From: Ignavibacteriota bacterium
GTDB taxonomy: Bacteria > Bacteroidota > Ignavibacteria > Palsa-1295
Direction: 5' to 3'
Assembly (NCBI GenBank): GCA_003151825.1
Contig: PLYO01000029.1
Location: forward strand, 1-64,000
DNA: 64,000 bases
Part shown: positions 18,925 through 28,794 of the stretch, piece after piece
Layout: the number at the start of each line of letters is the position of its first letter
Position numbering within the stretch: position 1 is the first letter of the stretch
Made by a program: the position numbers and the translations under genes
The notes under the pieces: generated by a model
Databases searched by the model: none
What the model was told of the DNA's origin: nothing
The model's input: the letters and a program-made list of their open reading frames with translations, nothing else

Positions 18925-19593
18925 ATGGAACTTCACGAACTTATCGTCATTTGCAAAGCAAATGGTCTCTTTAGCCCAACGGAAGGGGCAGAAAAGCTTG
19001 CTTTTTACGCGAAATTGCTTCGAGGATGGAATGCGAAAATCAATCTCATTTCCCGCAAAGACGAGGAACATGTTCTCGATCGGCATATTCTTCATTCGCT
19101 TACGCTTCGGGTGCCGTCTGTCTGCGATTTTGATTTTACGAATAAGCGCGTGGCCGACCTCGGCACGGGCGGCGGATTGCCGGGGATTCCGCTCAAAATC
19201 GTGACACCGTCCATAGATATGACGCTGATCGATTCCATTCAAAAAAAAATCACGGCCTGCGGCGAGATGATTACGGAACTGGACCTTATCGGAATTCATG
19301 CGGCCCGTGGTCGCGCGGAAGAACTCGCGAGCGAACGGGAGTTCGCGCACACTTACGATGCCGTCGTTTCCCGCGCGGTTGCGCCGCTCGATGAGCTTGC
19401 CAAATGGAGCAGGGGATTGCTCAAACCGGGTGGAATCCTTCTTGCGCTGAAAGGAGGCGAGGTGCGGGAAGAGATTTTGCAGACCTGGCGACTTAGCTTC
19501 GTTCAGAAGATTAAGGAACAACCGCTACGACTCTTTGAATACGATGAATTCGAGCGCGAAGGAAAAAAACTCATCACGGTCACGTTCGTATAG
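18925..19593 (+). CDS. rsmG: 16S rRNA (guanine527-N7)-methyltransferase RsmG
   Basis: KLLRGWNAKINLISRKDEEHVLDRHILHSL ... RVADLGTGGGLPGIPLKIV ... AVAPLDELAKWSRGLLKPGG. Confidence 0.95.
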   Translation: MELHELIVICKANGLFSPTEGAEKLAFYAKLLRGWNAKINLISRKDEEHVLDRHILHSLTLRVPSVCDFDFTNKRVADLGTGGGLPGIPLKIVTPSIDMTLIDSIQKKITACGEMITELDLIGIHAARGRAEELASEREFAHTYDAVVSRAVAPLDELAKWSRGLLKPGGILLALKGGEVREEILQTWRLSFVQKIKEQPLRLFEYDEFEREGKKLITVTFV

Positions 19594-19637
19594 TAGTGCG
19601 GTTTTCGCGCCAACCGGGTAGGGCGGGAAACCCGCTC
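19593..19637 (+). repeat. GTAG-headed imperfect hairpins directly after the rsmG stop
   Basis: GTAGTGCGGTTTTCGCGCC and GTAGGGCGGGAAACCCGCTC. Confidence 0.6.
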
Positions 19638-19686
19638 ACTATATTCGTGTTCTCCACTATCAACTATCCACTACTATCCACTACTC

Positions 19687-21828
19687 GTGAAGTCTGTCAT
19701 ATTTTCGTTTGCCACGCATAACCATCAGCCGCTTGGGAACTTCGAGCATGTGTTCGAGGACTCGTTTAAAAAATCGTATCTTCCTTTTTTTGCATTAGCG
19801 GCTAAGTATCCTAAGTTTCGTTTTGCTGCGCATTTCAGTGGAATTCTTTTAGAGTGGATCGAAGCAAAGCATCCGGAGCACATCGCAAGGCTTGGCGGGA
19901 TGGTCGCAAGCGGTCAGCTTGAAATTATCTCCGGCGGATATTACGAGCCGATTCTTTCGGTTATTCCTTCTCAGGATCAGCAGGCGCAGATTGCGCTGCT
20001 CTCGCAAAAAATCGAAACGTTATTGCGTACGAAAGCACGCGGAATGTGGCTGGCCGAGCGCGTCTGGGAGCAGGCATTGGCGTCCGTTCTGAATAATGCC
20101 GGAATCCGGTACGTGCTGCTCGACGATACCCATTTCCTATATGCAGGACTGCATGAGGACGACCTTACGGGATACTATCTCACGGAAGACAAAGGAAAAA
20201 CGCTCGCTGTTTTTCCTATTTCGAAAGCGCTCCGCTATGCCATTCCATTTATGAATGTCGATGAAACCATCCGCATCCTCCGCGACGCCGCCAGCGAGCA
20301 TGGGAACCCAGTCGTGACCTTCGGCGACGATGGCGAAAAATTTGGCGTCTGGCCGCGCACCTACGATCATGTGTATAACGATGGCTGGCTCGAAGAATTT
20401 TTCCGCAAACTTTCGGAAAATTCCGATTGGATTACCTTCCTCCCGCCGGGTGAAGTATTGGAGCGCGTCCAGCCGCGCGGACGCATTTATCTGCCCACGG
20501 CAAGCTACGCCGAAATGATGCAGTGGTCGCTGCCCACGGCGGATGCGATCCAGAATTATGAGCGATTTCTTCATGAGTTGGACGAGGATAAAGCGCGATG
20601 GCAGCAGTACCGCTCGTTCGTGCGCGGAGGATATTGGCGAAATTTTTTCGTCAAGTATCCGGAATCGAATCAGCTCCATAAACATGCACTACGCACAAGC
20701 GCACGTATTGAAAAACTCGCAGCAGCCGGCAAGAATGTTGGCGAAGCAAGGAGGGAATTACTTCGCTCGCAGTGTAACGATCCGTATTGGCATGGCATCT
20801 TTGGCGGGGTGTATCTTTCGAATCTGCGTCATGCGAATTATTCGGCGCTCGTGAAAGCGGATGCGCTTGCGGATAAAGCCGAAGGGCTTCGCGGCGTTCG
20901 TATGGAGGCCAGCGATTTCGATTGCGACGGAGCGGAGGAAGTGATTCTCGAATCGCGCGTCTTTTCGATTTATGTCAAACCATCAGTGGGCGGCATGATC
21001 GCGGAAATTGATTTTAAACCACGTGCCTTTAACGCAACGAATATCGTTTCGCGTCGTAAGGAAGACTATCATGCGAAAATTGCACAGGCATATCATGGCG
21101 AGGGCAGTGTGGCCACAGCTTCTATTCACGACGGGTTGCAAGCAAAGGAAGCGGGCCTCGAAAAGCTCCTTGTCTATGATTGGTACCGGCATGGCTGTTT
21201 GATCGAACATTTCCTTCCGCCGGAAAGCTCGCCGGACAGGCAACGCGGTTTCGAAGAACTCGGAAATTTCGTGACTTCCGCCTTCGAATGGGGTTGGAAT
21301 AAGAAGGAGGGACTCCTGCGGCTAACGTGTATGGGCAGCGTCGCGGGAAAATCCATCAGGATGACGAAAGAACTCGGCCTATCGTCCGCCAGCCAGGATT
21401 TAAAAGTGACCTATTCACTCACGAACGAATCGGACGAGTTCGTTCGTTTTAACTTCGCTTCCGAATGGGCATTTCATCTGCTCGCGCCGGATGCGCCCGA
21501 CCGCTATTATGAATCGAACGGTCAGAAACTCGCATGGCCGGCCATGAATAGTTCAGGTAGCATCTCCCTCCCCTTACCAAGATCCGGGGCAGGGGAGAGG
21601 TTGAATATTCGCCTGGTGGATGAGTATTTGAAATTAGCCATCGGGATCGAAGCTCAGGACGCGGATGAAATCGTCCGGTTTCCACTTGAGACCATTTCGA
21701 TGAGCGAAGGCGGTTTCGAGCGCATGTTTCAGGGATCGATCGTCATGCCGGTCTGGAACGTGGAGCTTGCGCCAGGCGCCGAATGGAATACGCAATTAAT
21801 CGTGACGTTTGAACAACTATCATCATGA
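19687..21828 (+). CDS. GH57 family alpha-amylase/4-alpha-glucanotransferase
   Basis: FATHNHQPLGNFEHVFEDSFKKSYLPFF, EIISGGYYEPILSVIP, WLAERVWEQALASVL, VTFGDDGEKFGVWP: GH57 motifs; DUF1926-like C-terminal part. GTG start. Confidence 0.92.
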   Translation: MKSVIFSFATHNHQPLGNFEHVFEDSFKKSYLPFFALAAKYPKFRFAAHFSGILLEWIEAKHPEHIARLGGMVASGQLEIISGGYYEPILSVIPSQDQQAQIALLSQKIETLLRTKARGMWLAERVWEQALASVLNNAGIRYVLLDDTHFLYAGLHEDDLTGYYLTEDKGKTLAVFPISKALRYAIPFMNVDETIRILRDAASEHGNPVVTFGDDGEKFGVWPRTYDHVYNDGWLEEFFRKLSENSDWITFLPPGEVLERVQPRGRIYLPTASYAEMMQWSLPTADAIQNYERFLHELDEDKARWQQYRSFVRGGYWRNFFVKYPESNQLHKHALRTSARIEKLAAAGKNVGEARRELLRSQCNDPYWHGIFGGVYLSNLRHANYSALVKADALADKAEGLRGVRMEASDFDCDGAEEVILESRVFSIYVKPSVGGMIAEIDFKPRAFNATNIVSRRKEDYHAKIAQAYHGEGSVATASIHDGLQAKEAGLEKLLVYDWYRHGCLIEHFLPPESSPDRQRGFEELGNFVTSAFEWGWNKKEGLLRLTCMGSVAGKSIRMTKELGLSSASQDLKVTYSLTNESDEFVRFNFASEWAFHLLAPDAPDRYYESNGQKLAWPAMNSSGSISLPLPRSGAGERLNIRLVDEYLKLAIGIEAQDADEIVRFPLETISMSEGGFERMFQGSIVMPVWNVELAPGAEWNTQLIVTFEQLSS

Positions 21829-22649
21829 ATCAAAGAAAAACTTTCGAGCGGAGATGGAAGAAAGGCTCGTCCTCCGAGCCTATTCAAATTACCATACCCG
21901 TGCAGGCGCAGCTTTCCGTCATTATTCCGACGAAGAATGAGGAGAAGTTGCTCGAACGATGCCTGCAGCAATTTTCTCCGAGGATCAAGCACCGCTTCGG
22001 GATTGAAATTATCGTCAGCGACGGTGGCTCGACGGATAATACCATCGGCATCGCCGCCGCGTATGCGGATTTTATCGCGACGCATGACGCCGACCGTGGC
22101 CCCACGCCGCGCCGCCAGACGATTGCCGAGGGGCGCAATCGCGGCGCGGAAATGGCCCACGCCGATTTGCTCCTTTTTCTCAATGCCGATACGTTAATCC
22201 CCAATATCGAATTGTTTCTCCGGCGCGTGGTTCAGCGATTCGCTGTGAACGAATCCCTTTCCGCGATTGCCACACGGGTCGAGGTGTTACCCGAAGAGCG
22301 CGGTTGGAGCGACGTTCTGTTTCACGCCTATTTCAATCGCTACGTTCGCTATGCAAACTTGGTGGGTCTTGGCATGGGCCGTGGAGAATGCCAGATCGTG
22401 CGGCGGGACGCATTTGAATTGCTGAATGGATACGATCCACAGATGGCCGCCGGCGAGGATTTCGATTTATATAGGCGCATCCGTTCGATTGGCCGCGTGA
22501 AATACGATAGGAAGCTCCTCGTTTTCGAATCGCCGCGCCGATACCGGAAATATGGTTACGCCCGCGTGTATTTCGATTGGATTCGTAATGGCGTTGCCGT
22601 TCTCCTGCGCCATCGTTCGGCGCAGGATGTCTGGGAAGAAGTTCGCTGA
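21825..22649 (+). CDS. Family 2 glycosyltransferase
   Basis: LSVIIPTKNEEKLLERCLQQF ... IVSDGGSTDNTIGIAA ... LLFLNADTLIP; overlaps GH57 stop by 4 nt. Confidence 0.92.
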   Translation: MNQRKTFERRWKKGSSSEPIQITIPVQAQLSVIIPTKNEEKLLERCLQQFSPRIKHRFGIEIIVSDGGSTDNTIGIAAAYADFIATHDADRGPTPRRQTIAEGRNRGAEMAHADLLLFLNADTLIPNIELFLRRVVQRFAVNESLSAIATRVEVLPEERGWSDVLFHAYFNRYVRYANLVGLGMGRGECQIVRRDAFELLNGYDPQMAAGEDFDLYRRIRSIGRVKYDRKLLVFESPRRYRKYGYARVYFDWIRNGVAVLLRHRSAQDVWEEVR

Positions 22650-22655
22650 TGGCAA

Positions 22656-22683
22656 GGATGAAGGATGAGGGATGAAGAATGAA
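22656..22683 (+). repeat. Heptanucleotide tandem repeat GGATGAA x4
   Basis: ggatgaa ggatgag ggatgaa gaatgaa. Confidence 0.85.
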
Positions 22684-22770
22684 GGGGATTTAAAGCCGTC
22701 GTCTTAGTTACTGTCATCATTCATTTCAGGTCGGACCGTCAACCTTCAATATTATCTCACGCAAAGAAGG

Positions 22771-25053
22771 ATGAAGAACTATCGTTTTCGCATGAGCTTG
22801 CGTGGGTTCTCAACTCTTTTCTTCTTTACCTTCATCCTTCATCCCTCATCCCTCATCCTTGCCCAGAGCGCGTCTATTTCCGGACATGTGCGCGATAGCG
22901 TGACGCACGAAGCGCTTGCTGGCGCGCGCATCGAACTTCGCGCGCTTCATGGCGGAGCGATCAGCGACCGGAATGGGAATTTTTCTTTAAACGAATTACC
23001 GGAGGGAACACTCGTTATTGAAGTGCATCTCATTGGATATGATTCGGCGAAGTATAACATCGTTTTATCCGAAGGAGAGACGTTCAACATAAACGTCGAT
23101 ATGCGCGCTCAGAGTATTTCCGGCACAGAGATAACGATCGAAAGTGAGCGTGAGCGAGAACTGGAAAAAACGACGGTCAGCCACATCGAACTCACGCCGG
23201 CCATGATAGATAAGGTTCCGTCCCTCGGCGGCGAAAGCGATCCCTTCCGGGTGCTGCAACTGATGCCGGGCGTGAAGGCGCTAAGCGAGCTTTCGAGCGG
23301 ACTGTATATTCGCGGCGGTCCGCCGGATCAAACGCTGATTCTGCTCGACGACAATGTTGTCTATAATCCTACGCATCTTTTCGGATTTTTCAGCACGTTC
23401 AATACGGATGCGATCAAGAGCGTCGATCTCATCAAAGGCGGCTATCCGCCGGAATATGGCGGGCGCCTCACCGGCGTGTTGGACGTGACCACCCGCGAGG
23501 GCGACCCCAATGACTTTCATGGACAAAGTTCCCTTAGCATGATCGCCGCGCGGCAGACCATCGAATTCCCCGTGCCGGGTGGTTCGATGCTTATTTCCGG
23601 GCGCCGCACGTATATCGACGAGTTCTTGAATGCGGTCGATGCCCAGAAAATCCTGGGAGACACCTCGCCGCTGCCGCAATATTATTTTTACGATCTTAAC
23701 GCGAAAATCGACGAGCATCTGGGCGCCAGCGATCATCTTAGCATTTCGGGCTATCTTGGCGCCGATAATTTATATTATCCCACCAACGGCGTCATCGATC
23801 TTTCGCTCACCTGGGGCAATAAGCTTGCGAGCGCAGAGTGGACACATTTTTTTTCGGATAATCTTTTTGCCCGGACGTTCGTGGGATATAGCGCGTATTC
23901 CACGCAATCCTCGGGCACGATCGCTTCGGATTCTTTCGTATTCGACAATAGCATTCAGGAACTTTCCGCGAAGGAAGATGTGGATTGGCGCGCGAGCGAT
24001 GAGCACGATCTTCGCATGGGCACTGGGCTTTCGCGCTATACTTTTAATTTTTACAATACGCTTGGCACCACGAATAAGCCGCTCAAGGATACCGGCGGAG
24101 TTCCCTATTATCTTTCGGCCTATACGCAAGATGAATGGAAGCCGTCTGAGAGCGTCACGGCAACCTATGGTCTGCGCGCGGAATGGCTCGATCTCGCTAA
24201 TGCGATCACGCTCGATCCGCGCGCGACTGTTGCGTATCAACTCAATCCCGACTGGACGCTGAAGGCGTCCACGGGTATTTATCACCAATTCCTGCATCTC
24301 GTTTCGGCGGGCGAATATACGTTTTTCGATTTTTGGGTTCCCGGAACCGCGCCGCTGCCGCCGAGCCAAAGCACGCAATATATTTTGGGACTGAGCGGCT
24401 ATCCTGCTGATCCCTATTTCGTTTCCTGCGAAGTCTATTACAAAAAGCTGAATAATATCGTCGAATACAACGAGACGAAATTTCTTTCGGATTCGATCAC
24501 GGAGATTTTCCCGCGCGGCACGGGACAGGCGTACGGGATGGAACTGTTTCTGCGGGAGCAGACTGGTAAGTTCACCGGATGGATCGGCTATACACTTTCG
24601 TGGGTGACGGAGCAAATTCCAGAGTTGAATAACGGCCAGCCCTTTTATCCGACATGGGATCAGCGGAACGATATTCAGCTAGTGCTGAATTACAAAGCAT
24701 CCGACCGATGGACGTTTGGCGCCACCTGGACCTTCGCCACCGGACAAGCTAACACTTCGGATATTGGATATTACCAAATTGCGCTCGATGGCATTGGTCA
24801 GCAGCAGGATCTCGACATTCCCGGCGGCCTTGGTGCGGAACGCTTGCCGGACTATCACCGCGCGGACGCGAGCGCAACCTACTCGTTCCAAATGTTTGGC
24901 AAAAGTGCGAAGGCTTCGCTCGATATTTTTAATCTCTATAATCACCGGAACGTCTGGTTTCAAGTGGTCGATACCCAGAAGCAGCCGCCGCAGGTTTCGG
25001 ATGTATTATCGCTGCCGATTATTCCCACGCTTGGAATCGAGGTGACGTACTAA
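22771..25053 (+). CDS. TonB-dependent receptor with carboxypeptidase-like N-terminal domain
   Basis: ISGHVRDSVTHEALAGARIEL ... PSLGGESDPFRVLQLMPGVKALSELSSGLYIRGGPPDQTLILLDDNVVYNPTHLFGFFSTFN (plug domain). Confidence 0.92.
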   Translation: MKNYRFRMSLRGFSTLFFFTFILHPSSLILAQSASISGHVRDSVTHEALAGARIELRALHGGAISDRNGNFSLNELPEGTLVIEVHLIGYDSAKYNIVLSEGETFNINVDMRAQSISGTEITIESERERELEKTTVSHIELTPAMIDKVPSLGGESDPFRVLQLMPGVKALSELSSGLYIRGGPPDQTLILLDDNVVYNPTHLFGFFSTFNTDAIKSVDLIKGGYPPEYGGRLTGVLDVTTREGDPNDFHGQSSLSMIAARQTIEFPVPGGSMLISGRRTYIDEFLNAVDAQKILGDTSPLPQYYFYDLNAKIDEHLGASDHLSISGYLGADNLYYPTNGVIDLSLTWGNKLASAEWTHFFSDNLFARTFVGYSAYSTQSSGTIASDSFVFDNSIQELSAKEDVDWRASDEHDLRMGTGLSRYTFNFYNTLGTTNKPLKDTGGVPYYLSAYTQDEWKPSESVTATYGLRAEWLDLANAITLDPRATVAYQLNPDWTLKASTGIYHQFLHLVSAGEYTFFDFWVPGTAPLPPSQSTQYILGLSGYPADPYFVSCEVYYKKLNNIVEYNETKFLSDSITEIFPRGTGQAYGMELFLREQTGKFTGWIGYTLSWVTEQIPELNNGQPFYPTWDQRNDIQLVLNYKASDRWTFGATWTFATGQANTSDIGYYQIALDGIGQQQDLDIPGGLGAERLPDYHRADASATYSFQMFGKSAKASLDIFNLYNHRNVWFQVVDTQKQPPQVSDVLSLPIIPTLGIEVTY
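22831..22858 (+). repeat. Heptanucleotide tandem repeat [TC]TCATCC x4 inside the receptor signal-peptide coding region
   Basis: ttcatcc ttcatcc ctcatcc ctcatcc encodes part of FTFILHPSSLILAQS. Confidence 0.85.
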
Positions 25054-25973
25054 TGGAGTGGCGAGTGGCGAACGGCGAGTGGCGAACGACAAGTGGCGAA
25101 CGCCGAATGGCGAGTGGCGAGCCCCTTCTACTCTCCGTTCGCCGTTCGCCATTCGCCACTTTTCTCGCCACGCTTTTTGTAGCGATGATAGCGTCGTGTA
25201 CTTCAGTTACCGAAACGACATTCTCGCCGCAGATTGTCGTGCAAGGATATTTGTATGCGAACGAGCCGCTCGATTCCATCGTCGTTCGGCAGACCATCCC
25301 GATTGTCGGCGTGAGCGGGAACGATCGCGTGAGCGGGGCGATCGTTTCGATTACGAAGGGCGATTCCACCTATCTGCTGCGCGAGGACACATCGCTTCGC
25401 GGAAGATATATCGGCACGTCTCCAATCATGATTGAATCCGGTGCGACTTACACACTGCGAGTTCAGGCGCTCGGTCAGGTTGTGACCGCTTCTACGACCG
25501 TTCCGCTTGCCATCCATCTCGATTCGGTGAAGCTGAACGCCCAAATGCTTTCTCTGACGGGGACAGATACCATTACATATCCCACGACAGTTGCTAATTT
25601 GGAATCTCCCGGCATTCATCTCTGGTGGTCGCCGAGTCTCGGCACGGCGGGATATGGGCTTGAAGCGCTTTCGCTCGATACTGCGGCGGATACGATTCTC
25701 GATGTGGTGTCGAGCGCGCTGGACGATAGCGCGGCCACGGGCCAATACCAGTTCTTCATTCTTTCGACGGACGAGCAGGTGGTCTGGCCGCAATTTACGC
25801 GCTATGGGCTAAACGCGGTGCGCGCGATGGCACTGGACAAAAATTACGAGGACTTTGTGCTTGGTTTGTATCTTTCCAGTTCACAGTTTGATAACAGCAC
25901 CTTGGATGTCACGGGCGGTTTGGGAATTTTCGGCAGCGCGGCGCGGGCGGGGAAGAATGTGTTTTTGAAATAA
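25053..25973 (+). CDS. DUF4249-like lipoprotein, partner of the TonB-dependent receptor
   Basis: TAATG overlap with upstream gene; lipobox VAMIASC; SPQIVVQGYLYANEPLDSIVVRQTIPI ... VSGAIVSITKGDSTYLLRED. Confidence 0.8.
   Translation: MEWRVANGEWRTTSGERRMASGEPLLLSVRRSPFATFLATLFVAMIASCTSVTETTFSPQIVVQGYLYANEPLDSIVVRQTIPIVGVSGNDRVSGAIVSITKGDSTYLLREDTSLRGRYIGTSPIMIESGATYTLRVQALGQVVTASTTVPLAIHLDSVKLNAQMLSLTGTDTITYPTTVANLESPGIHLWWSPSLGTAGYGLEALSLDTAADTILDVVSSALDDSAATGQYQFFILSTDEQVVWPQFTRYGLNAVRAMALDKNYEDFVLGLYLSSSQFDNSTLDVTGGLGIFGSAARAGKNVFLK
25056..25158 (+). repeat. Heptanucleotide repeat GAGTGGC x9 plus inverted TTCGCCA x3 in the 5' coding region
   Basis: gagtggc gagtggc gaacggc gagtggc gaacgac aagtggc gaacgcc gaatggc gagtggc (25056-25118); ttcgccg ttcgcca ttcgcca (25138-25158). 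Confidence 0.85.
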
Positions 25974-26004
25974 GGCAGGTAGGAGCTCTGATGTAGTTCC
26001 TTCC

Positions 26005-26136
26005 TGTCATTCTGAGCGAAGTTCGTCCGACCGGAGGGAGGACGAACGCAGCGAAGAATCCCTTGTCATGGGAAGAGATTCTTCGCTGCGTAAATTTTTC
26101 GCTCCGCGAAAATTTACTCCGCTCAGAATGACAAGA
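26005..26136. repeat. GTCATTCTGAGCG-type dispersed inverted repeat
   Basis: gtcattctgagcgaag ... gcgaagaatc ... gattcttcgctgcg ... cgctcagaatgac. Confidence 0.85.
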
Positions 26137-26173
26137 AGCGATTTAATCCGCTTAAAATCCAATAAATCCGAGT

Positions 26174-27925
26174 TTAGAAGCGGATGTATGCCTTAAAACT
26201 CCAATCGGGATACGATGCAGGGCTTAGCCCCAATCCATACGCCGCGCCATAGCACAGGCTGAATCCGAGGCCGTGCATTTCGCCCAGCGGCTCGCACGCG
26301 ATACCGATCTGTCCCGAAAGCAATGGCGCGGACGTTACACCGGTTTGTGCCGATGACCACGTACCATAATAAGCAACTCCAATAAGTGGCTCGATGATGC
26401 CGTTGAAAAATTTGACAGGAATATATTGAAGTTGAAACCCTAAGGATTTTGGCGAAAGGAAAAAGTTGGATACATTTCCACGAAGGGTGTAGTTGAGATA
26501 TGGAACCGGAGCATACATCATTCCGAAGGAAACATCGAACGAAAGCGCGGGCCGGTTGGATTCGATTCCGATAAAGAAATTCTCTCCCGCTGCATCGCCA
26601 ATTCCGAATCCGGCGCGGCCATGCACATCGGCAATGGCGCTCTGTTGGTTGGCATTGACGATTTTCTGCAATTGATCCTTATCGCTTTTCGATTGATCGA
26701 GCGTCGATTTCATTCGTTCATTCAGGACTTGCTCGCTGTCAATCTGCTCGTTCTCTTCCGCAAGCAGCGCGGCCCAATCTATTTTTTTGCCGCCGATTTT
26801 TAGCGTATCGGATGGGCCTCCGCTGCGGCTGCTCTGGCTGACGGTAATCGGCTCGCTCTTATGGAATTCGCGTGTCTCCGTATAGATGACTTTCCCGGTT
26901 ACGGGTTCGATCGCCGTGAACCGGTAGCGATAGGGGCCGTCGGCAAATTTCGACATATCGAGCTCGGCCAGATAATTCGCCGGCTGCCGGAGGGTATCGA
27001 TAATCGTGAGTGAATGCTCGGTATCCACGACGCTTAAAAGCTCGACTTTTGCTTCGCACGTTCGCGCGACAGAATAAGGAATCGAAAGCCGGTTGGAAAT
27101 ATCGGAGACGGTTTGCTGGCCGAGCTTAAAATCGAGCTTATCGCTCTTGATGATGATGTGCTCGTCGATAAACCGGGAGAAATCATCGTCGAAATCGAGC
27201 ACGGCGCCGCTTTCGAGCTGCACGATAACTGCGGCCTTGGCGAGCGATTCATTGGCGATCCGAAGATAGGCGGGGTCACCGGTCTTCGCGCTAAATTCTT
27301 TCACAAAACGCTCGAGTCGAACGTAATTATCGGTGTGATTGGACTCGATCGTGCGCTCGATTACTACAAAATAGCGCATCGAGTCTTGGCTGGTCGGATC
27401 GGGCAGCGGCAAGACACCGATGTTCACCGTGTACGAAGCCTCATCTCCGGAAAGCGCCTTCGAAAGATTGCTCACCATCGGCAAGGCGAGCGGCGTGCGA
27501 GCGGTGCCGACATAATACATGATCGGTTGCTCGGCTTCCGTGCGATGAGCGGTATCGGGGCCGGTCGCGGAGTGACTGTAATAATGGGGCTGTAAATGGA
27601 AACTCGCCTCGTAAAGAAGATCCTTCGACGAGACACTAAGCCGGGCATAATCGGCTTCGGTTCGCACCATTTCCGGATGGAAATCCGCGCCGGCCGTGGC
27701 CCATTCTTCTTTTATTCGCTCATTGATTAGCTCCTCGATTGTCGCATCGTCGGAAGATTTCACAACTTTAGCTCGATCGGGGACGGCCTGAGCTATATTA
27801 CTTTGTTGCGCAACACTTTCCCGCGCACCTCCGAGGAGTGCAAGAAAGAACGCCAGCAGAACAAAGTCTCTGGTATGCGAGCGAATAGTTCTCGCAGAAT
27901 GAACGCGAAGGAGGAATCGCAGCAC
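26174..27925 (-). CDS. Secreted protein with probable C-terminal outer-membrane beta-barrel, third gene of sigma/anti-sigma locus A
   Basis: Signal-like N-terminus; last ~150 aa alternating amphipathic strands ending in aromatic residue (SFKAYIRF). Confidence 0.55.
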   Translation of the reverse strand: MLRFLLRVHSARTIRSHTRDFVLLAFFLALLGGARESVAQQSNIAQAVPDRAKVVKSSDDATIEELINERIKEEWATAGADFHPEMVRTEADYARLSVSSKDLLYEASFHLQPHYYSHSATGPDTAHRTEAEQPIMYYVGTARTPLALPMVSNLSKALSGDEASYTVNIGVLPLPDPTSQDSMRYFVVIERTIESNHTDNYVRLERFVKEFSAKTGDPAYLRIANESLAKAAVIVQLESGAVLDFDDDFSRFIDEHIIIKSDKLDFKLGQQTVSDISNRLSIPYSVARTCEAKVELLSVVDTEHSLTIIDTLRQPANYLAELDMSKFADGPYRYRFTAIEPVTGKVIYTETREFHKSEPITVSQSSRSGGPSDTLKIGGKKIDWAALLAEENEQIDSEQVLNERMKSTLDQSKSDKDQLQKIVNANQQSAIADVHGRAGFGIGDAAGENFFIGIESNRPALSFDVSFGMMYAPVPYLNYTLRGNVSNFFLSPKSLGFQLQYIPVKFFNGIIEPLIGVAYYGTWSSAQTGVTSAPLLSGQIGIACEPLGEMHGLGFSLCYGAAYGLGLSPASYPDWSFKAYIRF

Positions 27926-27960
27926 GTTGTTGTCAGAAGCAAAAACTTCCCCGAGGCCGC

Positions 27961-28764
27961 TCAGAGCCGGTCGTGGCTCGAAACCACCACTTCATGTTTG
28001 GCGGCGTCGATTTCTTTTGCATAACGCCGCGAGAGCATAACATCCGCAGGATCCGAAGTTTCCGTTGCCGAGGTTTGTTCGCTTGCCTCAGGCAGGCCTG
28101 CCGGCGTAGCATTTTGAGCAAGGCGGGTGGGCGCTAACACCGTATGCTTAGATGCACGCAAGGAGGCCATGTGGCGAATTATTGTCAAGGGTTCGCTTGC
28201 CATGGATGCGTGTATCGCTGCCGCCGGAGCGGTTAGCGAAGCACGTTCCGCGTCCAACTTCGTGGAGGATTGTCCCGCCATCTGGCGATGGTTTGCGCTT
28301 TGGGTAACGAACCATGTTCCACCAATCACAAGCAGCAGCGAAAGCGCCACAAGATTGGCCCTCGTCGGCCAACGGTGCGCTCGGCCAGACATGGTGGAAG
28401 CAATAGCGCCACGGTCGCGGAGGAAACCGCGCATCTTCGGCGCGACGTCCATCTGGGTGGCGTCTGTTACGAATTCTTCGTTCGCCATGGCCTCCATGAT
28501 TTGCTCGATGCGGGCGCGTGTCCGCGCATCGAGATCGTCGGCGAGTTGAAATCGTTCGTCCTCGCGAGTCATGCGAATCGCGCCTCGGACGACGAGATAT
28601 TCGCGCAAAAGCATTCGCGCTTCTTCCGAGCGGGCGAGCCGGTCGAAGAGCACGGTCTCGAGTTCTTTGCGAACGAGTTCGCCATCGAGATATTGTACGA
28701 TGAGTTCTTCGGTGGTCGAAGCGTGATTCCCGTTGTTAGTCGGGGTAGGTCTCTTGTTCATCAT
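27961..28764 (-). CDS. Anti-sigma factor-like single-TM protein (locus A)
   Basis: EELIVQYLDGELVRKELETVLFDRLARSEEARMLLREYLVVRGAIRMTRE; TM NLVALSLLLVIGGTWFVT; directly downstream of ECF sigma gene. Confidence 0.75.
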   Translation of the reverse strand: MMNKRPTPTNNGNHASTTEELIVQYLDGELVRKELETVLFDRLARSEEARMLLREYLVVRGAIRMTREDERFQLADDLDARTRARIEQIMEAMANEEFVTDATQMDVAPKMRGFLRDRGAIASTMSGRAHRWPTRANLVALSLLLVIGGTWFVTQSANHRQMAGQSSTKLDAERASLTAPAAAIHASMASEPLTIIRHMASLRASKHTVLAPTRLAQNATPAGLPEASEQTSATETSDPADVMLSRRYAKEIDAAKHEVVVSSHDRL

Positions 28765-28794
28765 GGTCTTACTGTTTTTAAAATCCTTTGGATG

